Notes: generated by a model from the letters alone, not told the origin. A DNA stretch of 64,000 nucleotides from Mikania micrantha (GCA_009363875.1 CM018693.1:110500362-110564361), one strand, 5' to 3'; numbered from the stretch's first letter, positions 23,308-36,569 are shown. Numbers and translations are program-made.

Positions 23308-26300
23308 TATCACACCCCGGGTCGGCGGCCGGATCAGAGACCTTTCGGGCGAAATAGTCCTGAGGTGTGATTTGAATCAGAGTGATCAGATTGCTACATT
23401 GCACATGATAATATGAGAAATATTAAAATACATTGATAAAATTAAATTAAATTACATTTGTTTTATAATTTAATTCTATTACAACTTGATTTGGGCATCT
23501 GGGACGTGACCCAGATGTCTCACAAAATATCTTGCAAAGGATGCAAGTCTTGAATCTTGTAGCATGTGTGGCCTTGTAAGATTTCATGCAGGAGTTGTAG
23601 GTTCCTCTAAAGGATCCTATCTTTGTCTCTCTAAAAGTCATCCTGCTTTCACCTGTTCTTCACCTGAGAACATGTAAAATCTGTCAACACTAGGTTGGTG
23701 AGTTCACGCGAGTTTTAAAAATATTAGGTTCTGTAAAATGTTTGATGAAAACTCTTTCCATTTACAACGGTTTTGAAAATGGTGTGTAAATAATAAACAC
23801 GAATGAATTACACAAGTGCTTAAATCTGAACCTCATTACTGACACCATCCCGAATCATCGAATGTAGTTTATGTATAGGCATACGTAGACCCAAAGCTCG
23901 GCCGCCAGCACACCACCCCTTCAGTAAACCATGAGGACGTCCTTAATGGAAATCATATATAGAGACTTTTGTACCTCTATTCGACACGACACGACCGATG
24001 TTGGAAAAGAAATATCTTGAGAAAGAAGTGTATGCTTTGTCTCCTGCTATAGGAAAATCATGTTTTGTTTGTTTATTTGAAAATCACAAAGTTACACTCC
24101 TTTCTTGTGTTTAACATTGTTTGATGTTTACTCATTTAAATATCATTCAAGACCATGTCTTGAACATTTGTTTGTATTGAAAACTCAAGTTATTATTAGT
24201 GTGGTCTGTCTGTAATATCACTTGTGTTATCATTTATCAAACCTAACTGATCCGGTAGTTGTTTCACGTATGTATGCATGTAACGTACCAGCCTCGGCGC
24301 TGGAGGTTGGTTAGACCTACGGTACCATCTACATTACCGTCGGTTGACCCGCGCCAACTAATGGTAAATGACCCTAAAAGGGACTTACTTGAGAAATCCT
24401 CAGCGAATTCTTGATGTGTATGTTGTGTGGACACATGCTCTAGTGAATTACCCTAGATAGATGCCATACAAAATTTGTTGTTTGTTTGATGGGGGATTCC
24501 CATGAAAATGTTTGCTTTCGATTGTGCATTGGCACAATTCCTCAGGTCGTGTCCGTTCACCTCTTGGTGGGGCACAAAGCCTCGAAATGTTAAGTTTAAC
24601 GAACTCTACCATGTCGAATTGTGTTTTGAACCCTCGAAATCATTGTTGAGTTTGAAAACGTTGTTGATGATGCGATGAACGCTCAATAAAATGATTGAAA
24701 ATGCACTTATTCGAATAACATTCGAATAAGAGGTTGAAGGTTGATCTTTTTCATTTAAATTATTTGAAAATGACTCTTATTGATTATCATTAGAATAAGA
24801 GGGTTCATGTTCTCAACCCCAAATGATTTGGAAGGCAATAAGTTAAAGAAAAAGGGTCTATGAACTCACCTCTGGTTATGGGTCATCGATGCATTCACTC
24901 GGTATGTTCTCTCGGTTTGAATCATGTGTTACAAATTGATTACTGGTTAATTAGGTTTGAGATGGTTGTGTGTTCTGTGTCTTGATGTGTTTTTGGAAAA
25001 TGTGTTTTCATTCCGTTTCATTTTGATTATATTTAAGATTTGGTCTAAGGTTCGGTTCTAACGATGTGGATGGTGTTCGATAGAACGTTCAACACTTAGC
25101 CATTTTTGGTCTCCTCTTGGTGCGAATGGTCTATTCGTGCGAATGACCTTCATTCACACAAATGGAATGATGCGAATGCATACTTTCATTCTGGTTATCA
25201 ATTCGTGCGAATGGGTCTTCATTCGTATGGTTGTTCTGTCACACCCCCAATTTTCAACTAACGGAATCATACCGTTTGGGAACGTGACAAACCAGGATCT
25301 CAGATCATTAGACATAACGAAGACCTCTATATGATTTTCAAAACATACTTTGGTCTAAAACTGTAACATCAAAGTTTTCGAAGTTTGCGGAAGCGTTTTA
25401 AAACAATAACAAACATAACAGTTGTAAAATGTAAATTACAATGCAAAGTTTTCAAATGTTCAAATCCAAATAACTATAATGTAAAGACATGCATGCGACT
25501 CAATCTCCTAGTCCATGCCTGCTTTCTTGTGCACCTTAGCGTCCTGAGAAAACATGTAAATCAAGTCAACACAAAGGTTGGTGCATTACACAGGTTTAAG
25601 CATTCACAAATGTTGAAACCACAGTTTGAATATAAAGTTTGCAGATAACATAATCACACATGCATAGTCATGATAGCTAGTCATTTATACTATTTACATA
25701 AGTGATCGACACCGAAGCTGACTAGTGCATGCTATCGCATGTTTTGCCTTGCCACTATTGTCTAGCACAAACAATAGTAATGAGTGTTTGGTCAGTCAAA
25801 CACCTGCGTAGATCCCATCTACCAAGTGAGGTTTGTCAAACCTAATAGATCCATTTCCAACTACCACGCTTTGCGCTACGGCAAACTAAACGGTTCGAAG
25901 TGTAAGGACTTGTAAATGCTATGTTGTCACATAATGTAAACAGCTAACTCATGCAAGTGATATGTATCCAAAAATGTTTGTTGCACATGTTTTCTCCCCC
26001 AAAACAGTTAAAATAAGAAAGGGGCCGTGTACGCACCTTTGATTGTTGCAGAATGATCAAACACACTTAAACTCGTGTAGAAAGTCCTCCTACGAAGAAC
26101 CTGTGTGTTAACAATAACCTAGTGTTATTCGGAATGTCGTGTTGTGCTTGAAATCACATACGTGTCAATACACGTAAGTTAGAGTGTTAAGAATGTGCAT
26201 ACGTATGTACGCGTGCCTTTGAAATCGTTTAATAAAATCATATCATCGTTAATGATTTTATTTAAAGAAGCGTAATTATACGCGATTTCGTTTTCGGATT

Positions 26301-26432
26301 AAAATATGAATTTTATTATTCTAACATGTTCGGAATTAAATTCTGGTTCCAATGAAATTCGAACGAGTTAAAACGGAGTTCGTACGCGAAAGTTATGATA
26401 GAATTACTAAAATAATTTAAAAATCCAAAAAC

Positions 26433-26501
26433 CAGCAGAGGCCGGGATCGAACCCACGACCTCTACTTCATAACACCCACACACTACCATCTGATCTGCC
26501 A
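26433..26501 (-). other. tRNA-like sequence inside the 3' LTR
   Basis: The minus strand reads GATCAGATGGTAGTGTG (A-box-like), a spacer, then GTGGGTTCGATCCCGG, a perfect B-box/T-arm (GGTTCGANNCC). Acceptor arms do not pair and no anticodon arm could be assigned, so it is tRNA-derived, not a tRNA gene. Repeated at 37765-37833. Confidence 0.6.
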
Positions 26502-28046
26502 TAAATTTTATTAACAGATTGGGTTTTAAATGTGTTAAGCCCAATCGGCCCATTATCCCATTTGTTAATCCTAACCGACTCATGTGATTCCAAATTAACC
26601 CCCAATTCAAGCTCGATCGAATTCCAATCCTTAGGGCTTGGGTTATCTGGTTCTAACCGAATACATCTGTGTATTCAATTGATCATCTTCAGCAAAAACA
26701 TATGACTTTTACATTCAAACCCGTTTCGAACCTTAACCCCATTCTCAATAATTCAAATTCATCCAATTCGATTATTTTAGACTTTCAATCCATAGGGTTT
26801 TCATTTATTAAGCAATTTCGAACCTGTCTGTATGACTAATTTCAATCAATAAACACCTTTGAATCAAAAACCCCAAATTCGTTCTAGTTCAAGAACCCTA
26901 GATTCAAAATCATACAATTCCCTGATGTTTGATCAAACTAACTTAGGGGTATCCTTAGTCGAGGTCTTCTGAAATTACTAGCATCATTCAATTCGATTTT
27001 TGAACTCTTTTCAATCAAAATCCCCAAAACAACTTAAATGATGAGCCCTAGAACTAGTTCTCCTACAATTCGCTTTTGTTTCACGAATTTAGTAAAGGGT
27101 TATTCATAATCGGGCTGGTCTGAATCTACTAGTAATATTTAATTTCATACTTAAACTTGTTCAAATAGAAACCCCCAAATCGCTTTTCATAACAAGCCCT
27201 AAAAATCGAATCCTATCAATTCATTGTACTTAGATGAAATCATCATATGGATTTCAATTAGAATGTGTTTTTAAAACTGTTTGTGCAGTTGAATTTGATT
27301 TTTAAATTCGACTGATTAAAAATCCCCAAAACGCATTTGATCAAGAACCCTAGAATCCAAACTCATGTAATTCAATATTGTTTGACGAAATTGAGTTAGG
27401 GATTCACTTAATCGGCCCTTTTAGGTGATGTGGAATTGAAAACTTACTGGATTGATTGTCGAATTGATGAAGATCGACTTCTAGCTTGAACTTCGGCCGA
27501 CCCTTGATTCAAATCCGTCTCCCGATGGTTCTAAGATCGAATTGTTGTTTGTAAACACCTCTAGGGATGCCGACTTGTATGTTTTAGAGTTTAATCGAAT
27601 GGATTATAACCGGCTTATATGAATTTGATACCCATTTCGAACGGTTACAACCTTTTGGTTTCATTTCGGACTTAAATTGTTGTTTAATGGTTCAATAACG
27701 TGTTCTATATATTAATCATCATTAAGGTAATGATTATAACTGGTTTAATTCGGGTATAACTACTTATTGAGGTGAAATTCGAATTCCACTTGATGTTCTA
27801 GCCGAATTTTGACTAGTGAAAGTCAAAATATTCATTTAAACATAATTACAACTTAATCCTTGCAATTTAATCACTTTGTGATTGATTTTGTTTAATTCTA
27901 GCCCTTTTTGTTTGGTTTCGTGTGATTTCGTAACATTTCTGTTAACTTTTCGGTTAACGGAGTTAGTCCGAATTGCCGAATTGTCACTAATTGGCTACTT
28001 AGAACATTGTTGAACTAGATTAATCCTTTTGGGCCTGATAAATACA

Positions 28047-28130
28047 ATTGGGCCTACCTTGGGCCTCATTGGGCCTACCTTGGCCTCATTGGGCCTACCT
28101 TGGCCTCATTGGGCCTACCTTGGGCCTCAT
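28047..28130. repeat. TGGGCCT minisatellite in the 3' LTR
   Basis: About four units of CATTGGGCCTACCTTGGCCT (20-21 bp), with GGGCCT at nearly every half unit. The copy in the 5' LTR is at 39379-39462. Confidence 0.8.
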
Positions 28131-28188
28131 ATTTGTGATTTCGTTATTTTCAGTTAACGAGGTTAATTCGAAAAGTCGGATTGTCACA

Positions 28189-28202
28189 TCATCCCCATGT
28201 TG
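28189..28202 (-). other. Chromovirus polypurine tract region
   Basis: The minus strand reads CATGGGGATGA directly before the 3' LTR. It is short and interrupted but in the right place. Confidence 0.55.
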
Positions 28203-28702
28203 AAGGAATTTTCGTCCCGAAAATTAGTAAATGTTAGGAGTAGTTAGGAAACTACTTACGAGTTTAAATCGTACGTGTTAGTGTGGTTTGATCATTCCGT
28301 GTGCTTGTGTGTACTCACACACAAAATCTAATGCTTGCAACATCACAACTAAGTGTGATCGTTCAATGTGACTGTTTGCGTGTACACTAGTTAGTTCACC
28401 TAACTGTGACTGTTTGTGTTTGATCATACTGTGCTGTGTAACCTCACACATAGTGAGTGTCTGTAACCGTTTGTACTATGCAACCCCGCACATAGCAAAA
28501 TGTGTGTAACTAATCATGCATGTACTACCATAACATGTAACATATGAAATGTAGCACATAAAATGTATAAAATGTAATGTAGCACAAATGTTTATAACAA
28601 AACCAATTGAATAAAGTGTTTGTGCTTACAGTTTGAAATCTGAGATGTTGATGTGTGAAGCATCACGTCGTCCCCTTGTTGAAGGAAATTTCGTCCCGAA
28701 AT

Positions 28703-31700
28703 TTAACGTGCGCTCTCAGTGTTTGTTGCTGTTGTTTTGAACAGATGAGGATACTTCTTCATCATTTGGTCTTCTCGTTCCCATGTGAATTCAGGACCAC
28801 GTCTTGAATTCCACCGGACTTTGACTATCGGAATCTTGCTTTGCTTAAGTTGTTTGACCTCGCGGTCCATGATTTCTGCTGGTTCTTCAATGAATCATAA
28901 CTGTTCATCCACTTGTATTTCTTCCAATGGTACAATCAATGTCTCATCAGAAAGACATTTCTTTAAGTTCGATACATGAAAGACATCATGAACTCCACTG
29001 AGTTCATCCGGTAATTTGAGTTGATACGCAACCGGACCAATCCTTTTCAGGATCTCAAAAGGTCCTACGTACCGTGGACTAAGCTTTCCGCGCTTGCCGA
29101 ATCGTATCACACCTTTCCAAGGTGATACCTTTAGAAGAACTCGGTCTCCTACTTGAAATTCCAATGGTTTTCGACGTTTGTCAGCATATCTCCTGTCGAT
29201 CCCGGGCCGCTGCCATACGGTTCCGGATTTGAACTATCTTCTCTGTCGTTTTGTGCACTAATTCAGGACCTGTAATCTGACTGTCACCAATTTCAGCCCA
29301 ACAAACTGGTGAACGACATTTACGACCATACAGAGCTTCAAACGGTGCTGCCTGAATACTTGTATGATAACTATTGTTGTAAGAGAATTACACTAACGGT
29401 AAGTGGTTTTCCCAGCTATCACCAAAATCAATTACACAAGCTCGTAACATATCCTCGAGCGTTTGAATCGTACGTTCACTTTGACGGTCAGTCTGTGGAT
29501 GATATGCGGTACTCATATCTAAACGAGTTCCCAATGACTTATGAAGTGACTTCCAAAAGTTGGAAGTAAATCGAGAATCCCGATCTGATATGATAGAAAT
29601 TGGTACGCCATGTCGTGCTACAACTTCCTTGATGTAAATACGAGTCAGTTTCTCCATCTTGTCGGTTTCCTTGATTGCTAAGAAGTGTGCAGATTTCGTT
29701 AATCGATCAACAATTACCCATATCGTATCACAACCACTCGGTGTACGGGGTAACTTAGTAATGAAATCCATCGAAATCTGTCCCCATTTCCACATTGGTA
29801 TTTCTGGTTGTTGCAGCAAACCAGATGGTTTCTGATATTCCACTTTGACTTTCGAACAAGTCAAACACTTGCTAACATACTTAGCAATGTCAGCTTTCAT
29901 GTGAGGCCACCAATACAGTGCCTTCAGGTCATGATACATCTTGTCTGATCCCGGATGGACTGAATATCTGGACTTGTGTGCTTCATCCATCACGAGTTCC
30001 CTTAAACCTCCGTACAAAGGTATCCACAGTCGATTAATGAAATAACGAATTCCATCAGGTTTAACATCCAACTGTGTTTCCATCCCCCGTAAGGATTCAT
30101 GTACCAGATTATCCTTTTCTAAGGCTCCCAGTTGAGCACTGCGTACCTTGTCAGGTAAATCAGTATGTATTGTCATCATAAGTGCGCGAACCCGTCTTGT
30201 TGAAGTGTCTTTTCTGCTTAAAGCATCAGCTACCACATTAGCTTTTCCCGGGTGATACTTTATCGCACATTCGTAATCGTTCAACAACTCAACCCATCGT
30301 CGCTGTCTCATATTAAGCTCCTTCTGATCAAAGATATGTTGCAAACTCTTATGATCAGTGTAAATGGTACATTTGGTTCCATATAAGTAATGCCTCCAAA
30401 TCTTCAAAGCAAAAACCACTGCTCCTAACTCCAAGTCATGAGTAGTGTAATTCTTTTCGTGTGGTCGTAGTTGCCTTGAAGCATAAGCAATCACTTTATC
30501 ACGTTGCATCAACACACATCCCAAACCCTGTGCAGATGCATCACAATACACCACAAAGTCTTCCGTCCCTTCCGGTAAGGACAGAATCGGTGCACTGCAG
30601 AGTTTCTGTTTCAACAACTGGAATGCAGTTTCCTGTTTATCCGTCCAGTTATACTTCGTTCCCTTGTGCGTAAGAGCTGTAAGTGGTTGAGCGATCTTTG
30701 AGAATCCCTCAATGAATCGTCGGTAATAACCCGCCAAACCAAGGAATTGTCGTACCTCGGTAGGAGTTTTTGGTGCTTCCCAATTCTTAATCGCTTCAAT
30801 CTTTGCTGGATCAACGTGTATGCCCTTTTCATTGACTATATGACCCAAGAATTGTACTTCTCGCATCCAGAAGTCACATTTTGAGAATTTAGCGTACAAT
30901 TGTTCCTGTTTCAGTAATTCCAACAGCAATCGAAGATGTTCGGCATGCTCCTCTTCGGTCTGAGAATAGATGAGAATGTCATCAATGAAAACAATGACAA
31001 ACTTATTGAGATAAGGTTTACAAACACGATTCATGAGATCCATGAATACAGCTGGAGCGTTTGTCAACCTAAGTGGCATGACCAAGAACTCATAATGGCC
31101 ATAGCGCGTCCTAAATGCTGTCTTCGGAATATCTTCTTCTTGAACTCTTAGTTGATGATAACCCGATCTAAGATCAATCTTCGAGTAGTAACTCGAACCT
31201 TGCAACTGATCAAACAGATCGTCAATTCTAGGTAACGGATACCGGTTTTTGATGGTAACTTTGTTAAGTTCCCGGTAATCGATACACATACGGAAAGTCC
31301 CGTCCTTCTTCTTAACAAACAAAACTGGAGCTCCCCACGGTGAAAAACTAGGTCGTATAAAACCCTTATCTAACAACTCTTGCAGTTGTGTAGATAACTC
31401 TTGCATCTCTGACGGTGCAAGTCGATAAGGCGCCCTAGGTATCGGTGCTGCATCTGGTGTAAGGTCGATTCGGAATTCCACCTGTCTGATAGGCGGTAAT
31501 CCCGGTAAGTCTTCTGGAAATACCTCCGGAAATTCACAAACTACTGGAATATCTTCAATCTTCTTCTCAGCTATAGGCTTTTCAGTTATAAGTGCTATAA
31601 CTGCTGTATGACCTTTACGCAGACATTTGTGTGCTTTCATACAAGATATTAGACGCAGTGGCGTACTGGTCTTTTCACCTTGTACATACAACATCTCTCC

Positions 31701-33266
31701 ATGCGGAAGAGGTATACGAACGATCTTTTCATGGCATACTATTTCAGCCTGGTGTTTGGACAACCAGTCCATGCCAATGACTACATCAAAACTGCCTAAG
31801 GCAATAGGCATAAGATCAATTTCTAATGTTCGACCCATCAAATCAAGGATACATCCCTTAAGAATATGTTCCACTACAATTAACTTGCCATCAGCTAATT
31901 CTACAGTGTATGGACTATCTAAGGCAGTGGGACTAACATTTAGCAACTTAGCAAGTGAACTAGATACAAAACTCCGATCGGCACCAGTGTCAAATAACAT
32001 AGAGGCATAGTGATTATTTAAGAGGAACGTACCCGTAACAATGTTGGGATCCTCCCGTGCTTGACGTCCTCCAATCACAAACGCCCTGCCCCTAGCACCA
32101 TTGTTGTTGTTGTTGTTGTTGTTGTTATTGGTGCCATTGCCGTTACCGTTGCCGTTGCCGTTGCCATTGGCATTGTTATCCCCGCCTTTCTTGAGTTGTG
32201 GGCAATCCTTTTTAAAGTGCCCCATCTTGCCACACTCAAAACAACCCTTCTGTGCGTTGTTCTGGTTGTTATTCTGATTGTTGTGATTTTTTTGCAGCTC
32301 TCCGCGACAATCCTTAGCTACATGTCCAACTTTACCACACCGTTGGCACTTAACCTTATCACACTGATTTCCAGCATGATGAAATCCACACCTATTGCAC
32401 TTAGGATGTTTACCAATATAACCCCCTGATGATGATGATTGTTGACCACTATTCGAGTTGTGATGAGACTTGTTTGAATCCTGTTTTCGGTTCTGTTGAA
32501 ACGACTGTTGATTGAAATTCTTGGTGTTGCTGCTCTCCCACTTCCTTTTGTGGTCACCTACCTTAGTAGCTGATGTTCGTTTAGGCAGAGTTCCTTGTAA
32601 CACTGCCTGATCAGTTAATTGGTGTGCCAGTCGCACAACTTGTTGGATTGTTGTGGGATTTGCAGAAGTGACTAATCCCTGGATCTGAGGCACCAACCCT
32701 CCTATGTACCTCTCTATCCACTTACTTGTTGGAGTAGCCATGTGAGGTAGAAGTCTGGCCAGTTCATGTGATCGAGTCGTGTACTCCTCGATGTTTGACC
32801 CCTCCATCTTGAGGTGCCAATACTCCTCCTCCAGTTTCTGCATCTCACTGCGAGGACAGTACTCCTCCTGCAGTAAAGTCTTGAATCCATTCCAGGTTAA
32901 GGCATTGGCCTCACCCAAACCCAAAGTATGAACATTGGAGTTCCACCAGGTTAATGCTGGACCCTCCAGCGTACCCGTAGCATACTTTACTTTACTCTCA
33001 TCAGGACAGCTGCACATCTCAAACACTGATTCAGCCTTCTCAATCCATCGAAGGAGTTCAATGGCCCCCTCTGATCCTTTGAAGTTATGTGGCTTACAGT
33101 CCAAGAACATCTTGAACGTGCACGCCTGTGGGTTCACCAGTCCCCCTGCTGGACCATGTGGCCCTGTATTGTGTGTCTGAGCGTAGTTCGCGATAGCCTC
33201 CGTGACCCTGTTATTAATCAGCTCATTGAGCTCAGCAACTGTCATCTGTACGTTCCCCTCGGCCAT
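28703..33266 (-). pseudogene. Chromovirus gag-pol polyprotein, three inactivating changes
   Basis: One frame runs from gag Met (33266, MAEGNVQMTVAEL) to 29388. Gag core (KMFLDCKPHNFKG) is followed by two CX2CX4HX4C zinc knuckles (near 32310-32350 and 32200-32250) separated from protease by an N/G-rich low-complexity run. Protease has LFDTGADRSFV (near 31975), RT has VFIDDILIYS (near 30980), then RNase H. The integrase has an HHCC zinc region and D-D-E residues (SMDF, SDRDSRF, SERTIQ). The frame then meets a TAA after HLPLV (29388), where GAA would be expected. A frameshift follows near 29193. A TGA near 28893, where CGA would be expected, precedes the chromodomain-like tail, which ends at 28703. 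Conserved motifs also differ: MPLRLTNAP replaces the usual MPFGLTNAP. It would normally encode particle, protease, reverse transcriptase and integrase. Confidence 0.92.
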
Positions 33267-33509
33267 TATCTTCCTAATTAAAAGAAGTTTTAGAGTGTTA
33301 TCAAAGTCCAATGTGAAACGTGTAAACAATACAACAAACAACAAACATGTAATGTAGAAATCAACACAACTGTTGTCAATAAATAATAGCTTTCAATAGA
33401 TAGTAATCTGATTTGAGTACAATACTTTCAAAATCAAAACATAAATTTTACAAACATCTAATGTAGGGACACAACCCGCCCCTAATAAGTTTAAACGAAA
33501 TAAAGAAAA

Positions 33510-34151
33510 TCAATCATCCTCAATAGTGGATTCAGGATCAGAATCAACGGCTGGTGCTGGTTCCTCCCCTTCCTCCTCTTCATCCTCTTCCTCCTCTTCT
33601 TCATTTTCCGAGACCACCAAGTCTTCCAAGGCTTCAAGTCTGCCTTCCAGAATCTCAGCTCGGTCCTCAGAAGCTTGAAGACGACCAGTCAAATGGATGA
33701 TCTCATCTCGCATCTCATTAACCAGGTGGGCAAGGTTATCTTGTCTTTCGTTCGCATCCCAGAGTTCCCGAACATTGTACTCAATCCTATCATTTGCCCA
33801 GTACAAGTCCTCACGTAGTTTGGCAATCTCCTCAGAATCAGTCCGTTGCCTCTTAGGCTCCGGAACATCCAATACAGGTGGTGGATGAGTAGAAGGTCCC
33901 TCAGCAGGAATCTCCTGAGTACCCTCAGCTGGCTCCTCCTCCGGATCTTCATCCGGGTCCTCATCCGGATCCTCCTCCGGATCCTCCTCCGGGTCCTCAT
34001 CTGGATCCTCCTCCGGATCCGAATCATCTCTCTCAGATGGTGGAGGAGATGGGATAGATGGTGCTGGTGATGATGGTGGTGCTGGAATCACCGGCTCCTC
34101 ATCCTCCGAATCATCAATATATATGTATGGTGCTGCTGATGAAGATGCCAT
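33510..34151 (-). CDS. Acidic coiled-coil ORF upstream of gag (213 aa, unknown function)
   Basis: Start MASSSAAPYIYIDDSEDEEP. Residues about 20-45 are P/S-rich, about 45-75 are repeated DPEEDPDEDP-type acidic units. Then comes a basic patch PEPKRQR (about 100), and about 105-180 has heptad-like spacing (AKLREDLYWANDRIEYNV...) predicting a coiled coil. The C-end is again acidic (EEEEEEDEEEE). It is intact, on the same strand as gag, 244 bp before the gag Met and inside the leader of the element. No known domain was recognised. The acidic repeats and coiled coil suggest a self-associating or chromatin/RNA-binding accessory protein, but that is speculation. It could also be untranslated low-complexity sequence. 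Confidence 0.6.
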   Translation of the reverse strand: MASSSAAPYIYIDDSEDEEPVIPAPPSSPAPSIPSPPPSERDDSDPEEDPDEDPEEDPEEDPDEDPDEDPEEEPAEGTQEIPAEGPSTHPPPVLDVPEPKRQRTDSEEIAKLREDLYWANDRIEYNVRELWDANERQDNLAHLVNEMRDEIIHLTGRLQASEDRAEILEGRLEALEDLVVSENEEEEEEDEEEEGEEPAPAVDSDPESTIEDD

Positions 34152-34753
34152 GCCAATTACATAATACCATATGTAAGTGCATGTGACACCCCAGTCACTT
34201 CCATGTCCCCACCGGACATTTTACCCAATATTTAATAAATTACGTTTAGGACCCAGTCAAAAACAAAACGACATTTGTGTTTTACAAACTTCTAAACATA
34301 CTATTACCAACACCTGTTAAAAACAAGTTTAAGTTTAAGTATGTTTACAAACTCCACCAAACATTTATTACACAAAAGCTTCACGCATGTTCGATTATTT
34401 ATATATTAAACCACCACACGAGCCTCTCCGTTCGATTCCCGATCACCATCACCGCTCACCCTACTCCAGTGTACCTGTAAACACCACATTTAAATTCACC
34501 ATTAGTTTGTTAGAACTAAGTAAGATTACCTCATCATTCACCGCGTGTATTCCATAACACCATATGGATACACTAATGAGGTTTCAATTAAAATGTTGTT
34601 GCCAACATTTAACCACATACAAAACAATTTACTATCGGTTCGTTTCAACCAAAAACCTCAATATATCCCCATTCATGCACAATTATTATAATTTAATATA
34701 ACACATATATAAACACACAAAACACCAATTGTGCATCATATTTCAACTCCACT

Positions 34754-35130
34754 ATTTGTTCACACTTCTTGTGAATCTTTTACATTGGAAGTGCAAGTTA
34801 TATGTTCACACACCTTGTGAATCTAACATGCACATTACCAATTCAACATCTACGCATTCGTAGATCACCACATGTTCACACACCTTGTGAATCTTTTACA
34901 TTGGAATGGCAAGTTATACGTTCACACACCTTGTGAATCTAAACGTGCACATTACCAATTCAACATCTACGCATTCGTAGATCACCACATGTTCACACAG
35001 CTTGTGAATCTTTTACATTGGAATGGCAAGTTATACGTTCACACACCTTGTGAATCTAAACGTGCACATTACCAATTTAACATCTACGCATTCGTAGATC
35101 ACCACATGTTCACACACCTTGTGAATCATG
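34754..35130 (-). repeat. 117-bp tandem repeat in the chromovirus leader
   Basis: Just over three units: CATG at 34871, 34988 and 35105 marks the exact 117-bp period, with an earlier, more diverged unit from 34754. Each unit has two copies of the inverted repeat TTCACACACCTTGTGAA (TTCACA...TGTGAA) and one CTACGCATTCGTAG palindrome. Confidence 0.85.
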
Positions 35131-36551
35131 CAACAACAATCACCATAATCACGTATAATACAATCACTTGTAGTATGGACTCACCCAGTCCTTAACTACA
35201 AGTTCAATCAAACAGGTAACTTACCTTAATTTGAAGAGTTATCAACAATTTCCAACTCTTTCCCAGGCCTTCTAGAATTGGATTCACCTCCTCTTCCTAT
35301 TATATATTCACATATAACAGTTTTTAACAACATGAACACAACACGTGTGTTATTTATGTAATCTAATTCATTTGGCCTATTTCATTCTTTATTTTTTTAA
35401 TCAAAACCTCATTAAGGTTTTTATCACTAACCCATGTGTAGAAATTAATCTACACATGTTCTTTATCATATTTAAATTTTCACATCATCGTTTTACGTTA
35501 AAATCATTAACTTTCAACTTTACACATTAAGTTATCATTCTAAAGGATGATCCAAGACCACCACAACCACTCTTTAATCACCCCACTAATAATCGTACTC
35601 AATAATATGAGTTTCATAACAAACGGGCATTACAACGGCTCAAAACAAGGATTTACCCGTTAACAGTTCGAGTTCTTCACTTAAAATCAATCCTAGCCAT
35701 CATCTAGGCAATAATCAACAACCCTAACTCTATCATCACGTTCAGAAACAAGATTTAATCAATCATAATCAATCTAGAAGGTTAGGATGAACCGTTACCT
35801 ATCCGGTGGAGTTCTGTGGTTAAAAAGATGATCCGAACTTGCAGAAACGTCCCTTGGTCCGATCTAAACCTTGAGAAGCCTTTAAAATTGAAGTTTTGAT
35901 GGATTGGATGTTGATTTAGTGTGTGTGAGGTCGAAATCGTCGAAGATAAGCTCAAAAATGAGATTCCAGACAAAAACTTGACTTTTTAAGCCATTTTTGC
36001 GATCTGATGACCTCAGGCGCATCGCCTGACTCGGGACGCCGAGTTGGGGCGTACCGCGCGGCTGCATGGCGGCCAGATTTTTGTCTTATCTTCGTTTCGC
36101 GATTCCGGGGGCATACGGACTCCGTTTTGCGCACGGTTTTCGCCTACGTTCACGATTTTTCGAGCTCTTTCCAATGGTTATAATTTCAAGACCTGAAAAA
36201 TTCAAAATATATGATCTCTTATTTAACGCTATCTTCAACTTAGCGTATCTTGAAATCAGAGCCTCGTTTCGTGATTTCGCTTACACTCATCCTCTTCATT
36301 CTCGAGTTATGATTCTAACATGAGAATTTTGAGTTATTATAACAACCATCACAATCGTTCAATTAACGATTATCACAATTACATTTCGTTTTATTAAAAC
36401 GGGTCGTTAAAGTGCAGTGCCATGGAATGTGTAAGCAAGTCTATTACATAATGCCATATGTAATTTCTAAGTGATACGTGTAAGCATGCGTGTCTAATGT
36501 CTAACAGTCATAGTCTAAGTCTACAAATGCAAACCTAGTTTGCTATAACCA
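35131..36551 (-). other. Chromovirus leader, remaining part
   Basis: No ORF with coding character. Probably the 5' UTR between primer site and the acidic ORF. A GC-richer stretch at 36010-36160 contains short inverted repeats. No splice sites could be assigned. Confidence 0.45.
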
Positions 36552-36566
36552 ATGTCTCTGATACCA
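36552..36566 (-). other. Chromovirus primer-binding site (initiator tRNA-Met)
   Basis: The minus strand reads TGGTATCAGAGACATT three bases inside the 5' LTR. Its first 11 bases match the usual initiator-Met primer site. Confidence 0.88.
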
Positions 36567-36569
36567 ATC

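Larger units (their letters stand above)
25237..28188 (-). repeat. Chromovirus 3' LTR
   Basis: 2,952-bp direct repeat of 36570-39520. Differences noticed: GAAGACC versus GAATACC near 25320, AAGAAGC versus AACAAGC near 26268, one extra C near 26432, and CTAACCG versus CTAATCG near 26655. Contains a tRNA-like block and a TGGGCC minisatellite. Confidence 0.93.

Noticed and set aside
25385..25648. Plus-strand 87-aa ORF repeated exactly at 36718-36981
   Set aside because: It lies in the U5-side part of the chromovirus LTRs, antisense to the element. Its duplication only reflects the two LTRs.
26433..26501. A functional tRNA gene
   Set aside because: Only the T-arm/B-box is convincing. The acceptor stem and anticodon arm cannot be drawn.
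32061..32429. Valine-rich plus-strand ORF opposite gag
   Set aside because: It is the complement of the asparagine/glycine-rich low-complexity part of gag.
34872..35195. Plus-strand ORF with a repeated MFTHLVNLLHWNGK peptide
   Set aside because: It is a reading of the 117-bp tandem repeat in the antisense direction. A 117-bp period is a multiple of three, which keeps the frame open by chance.
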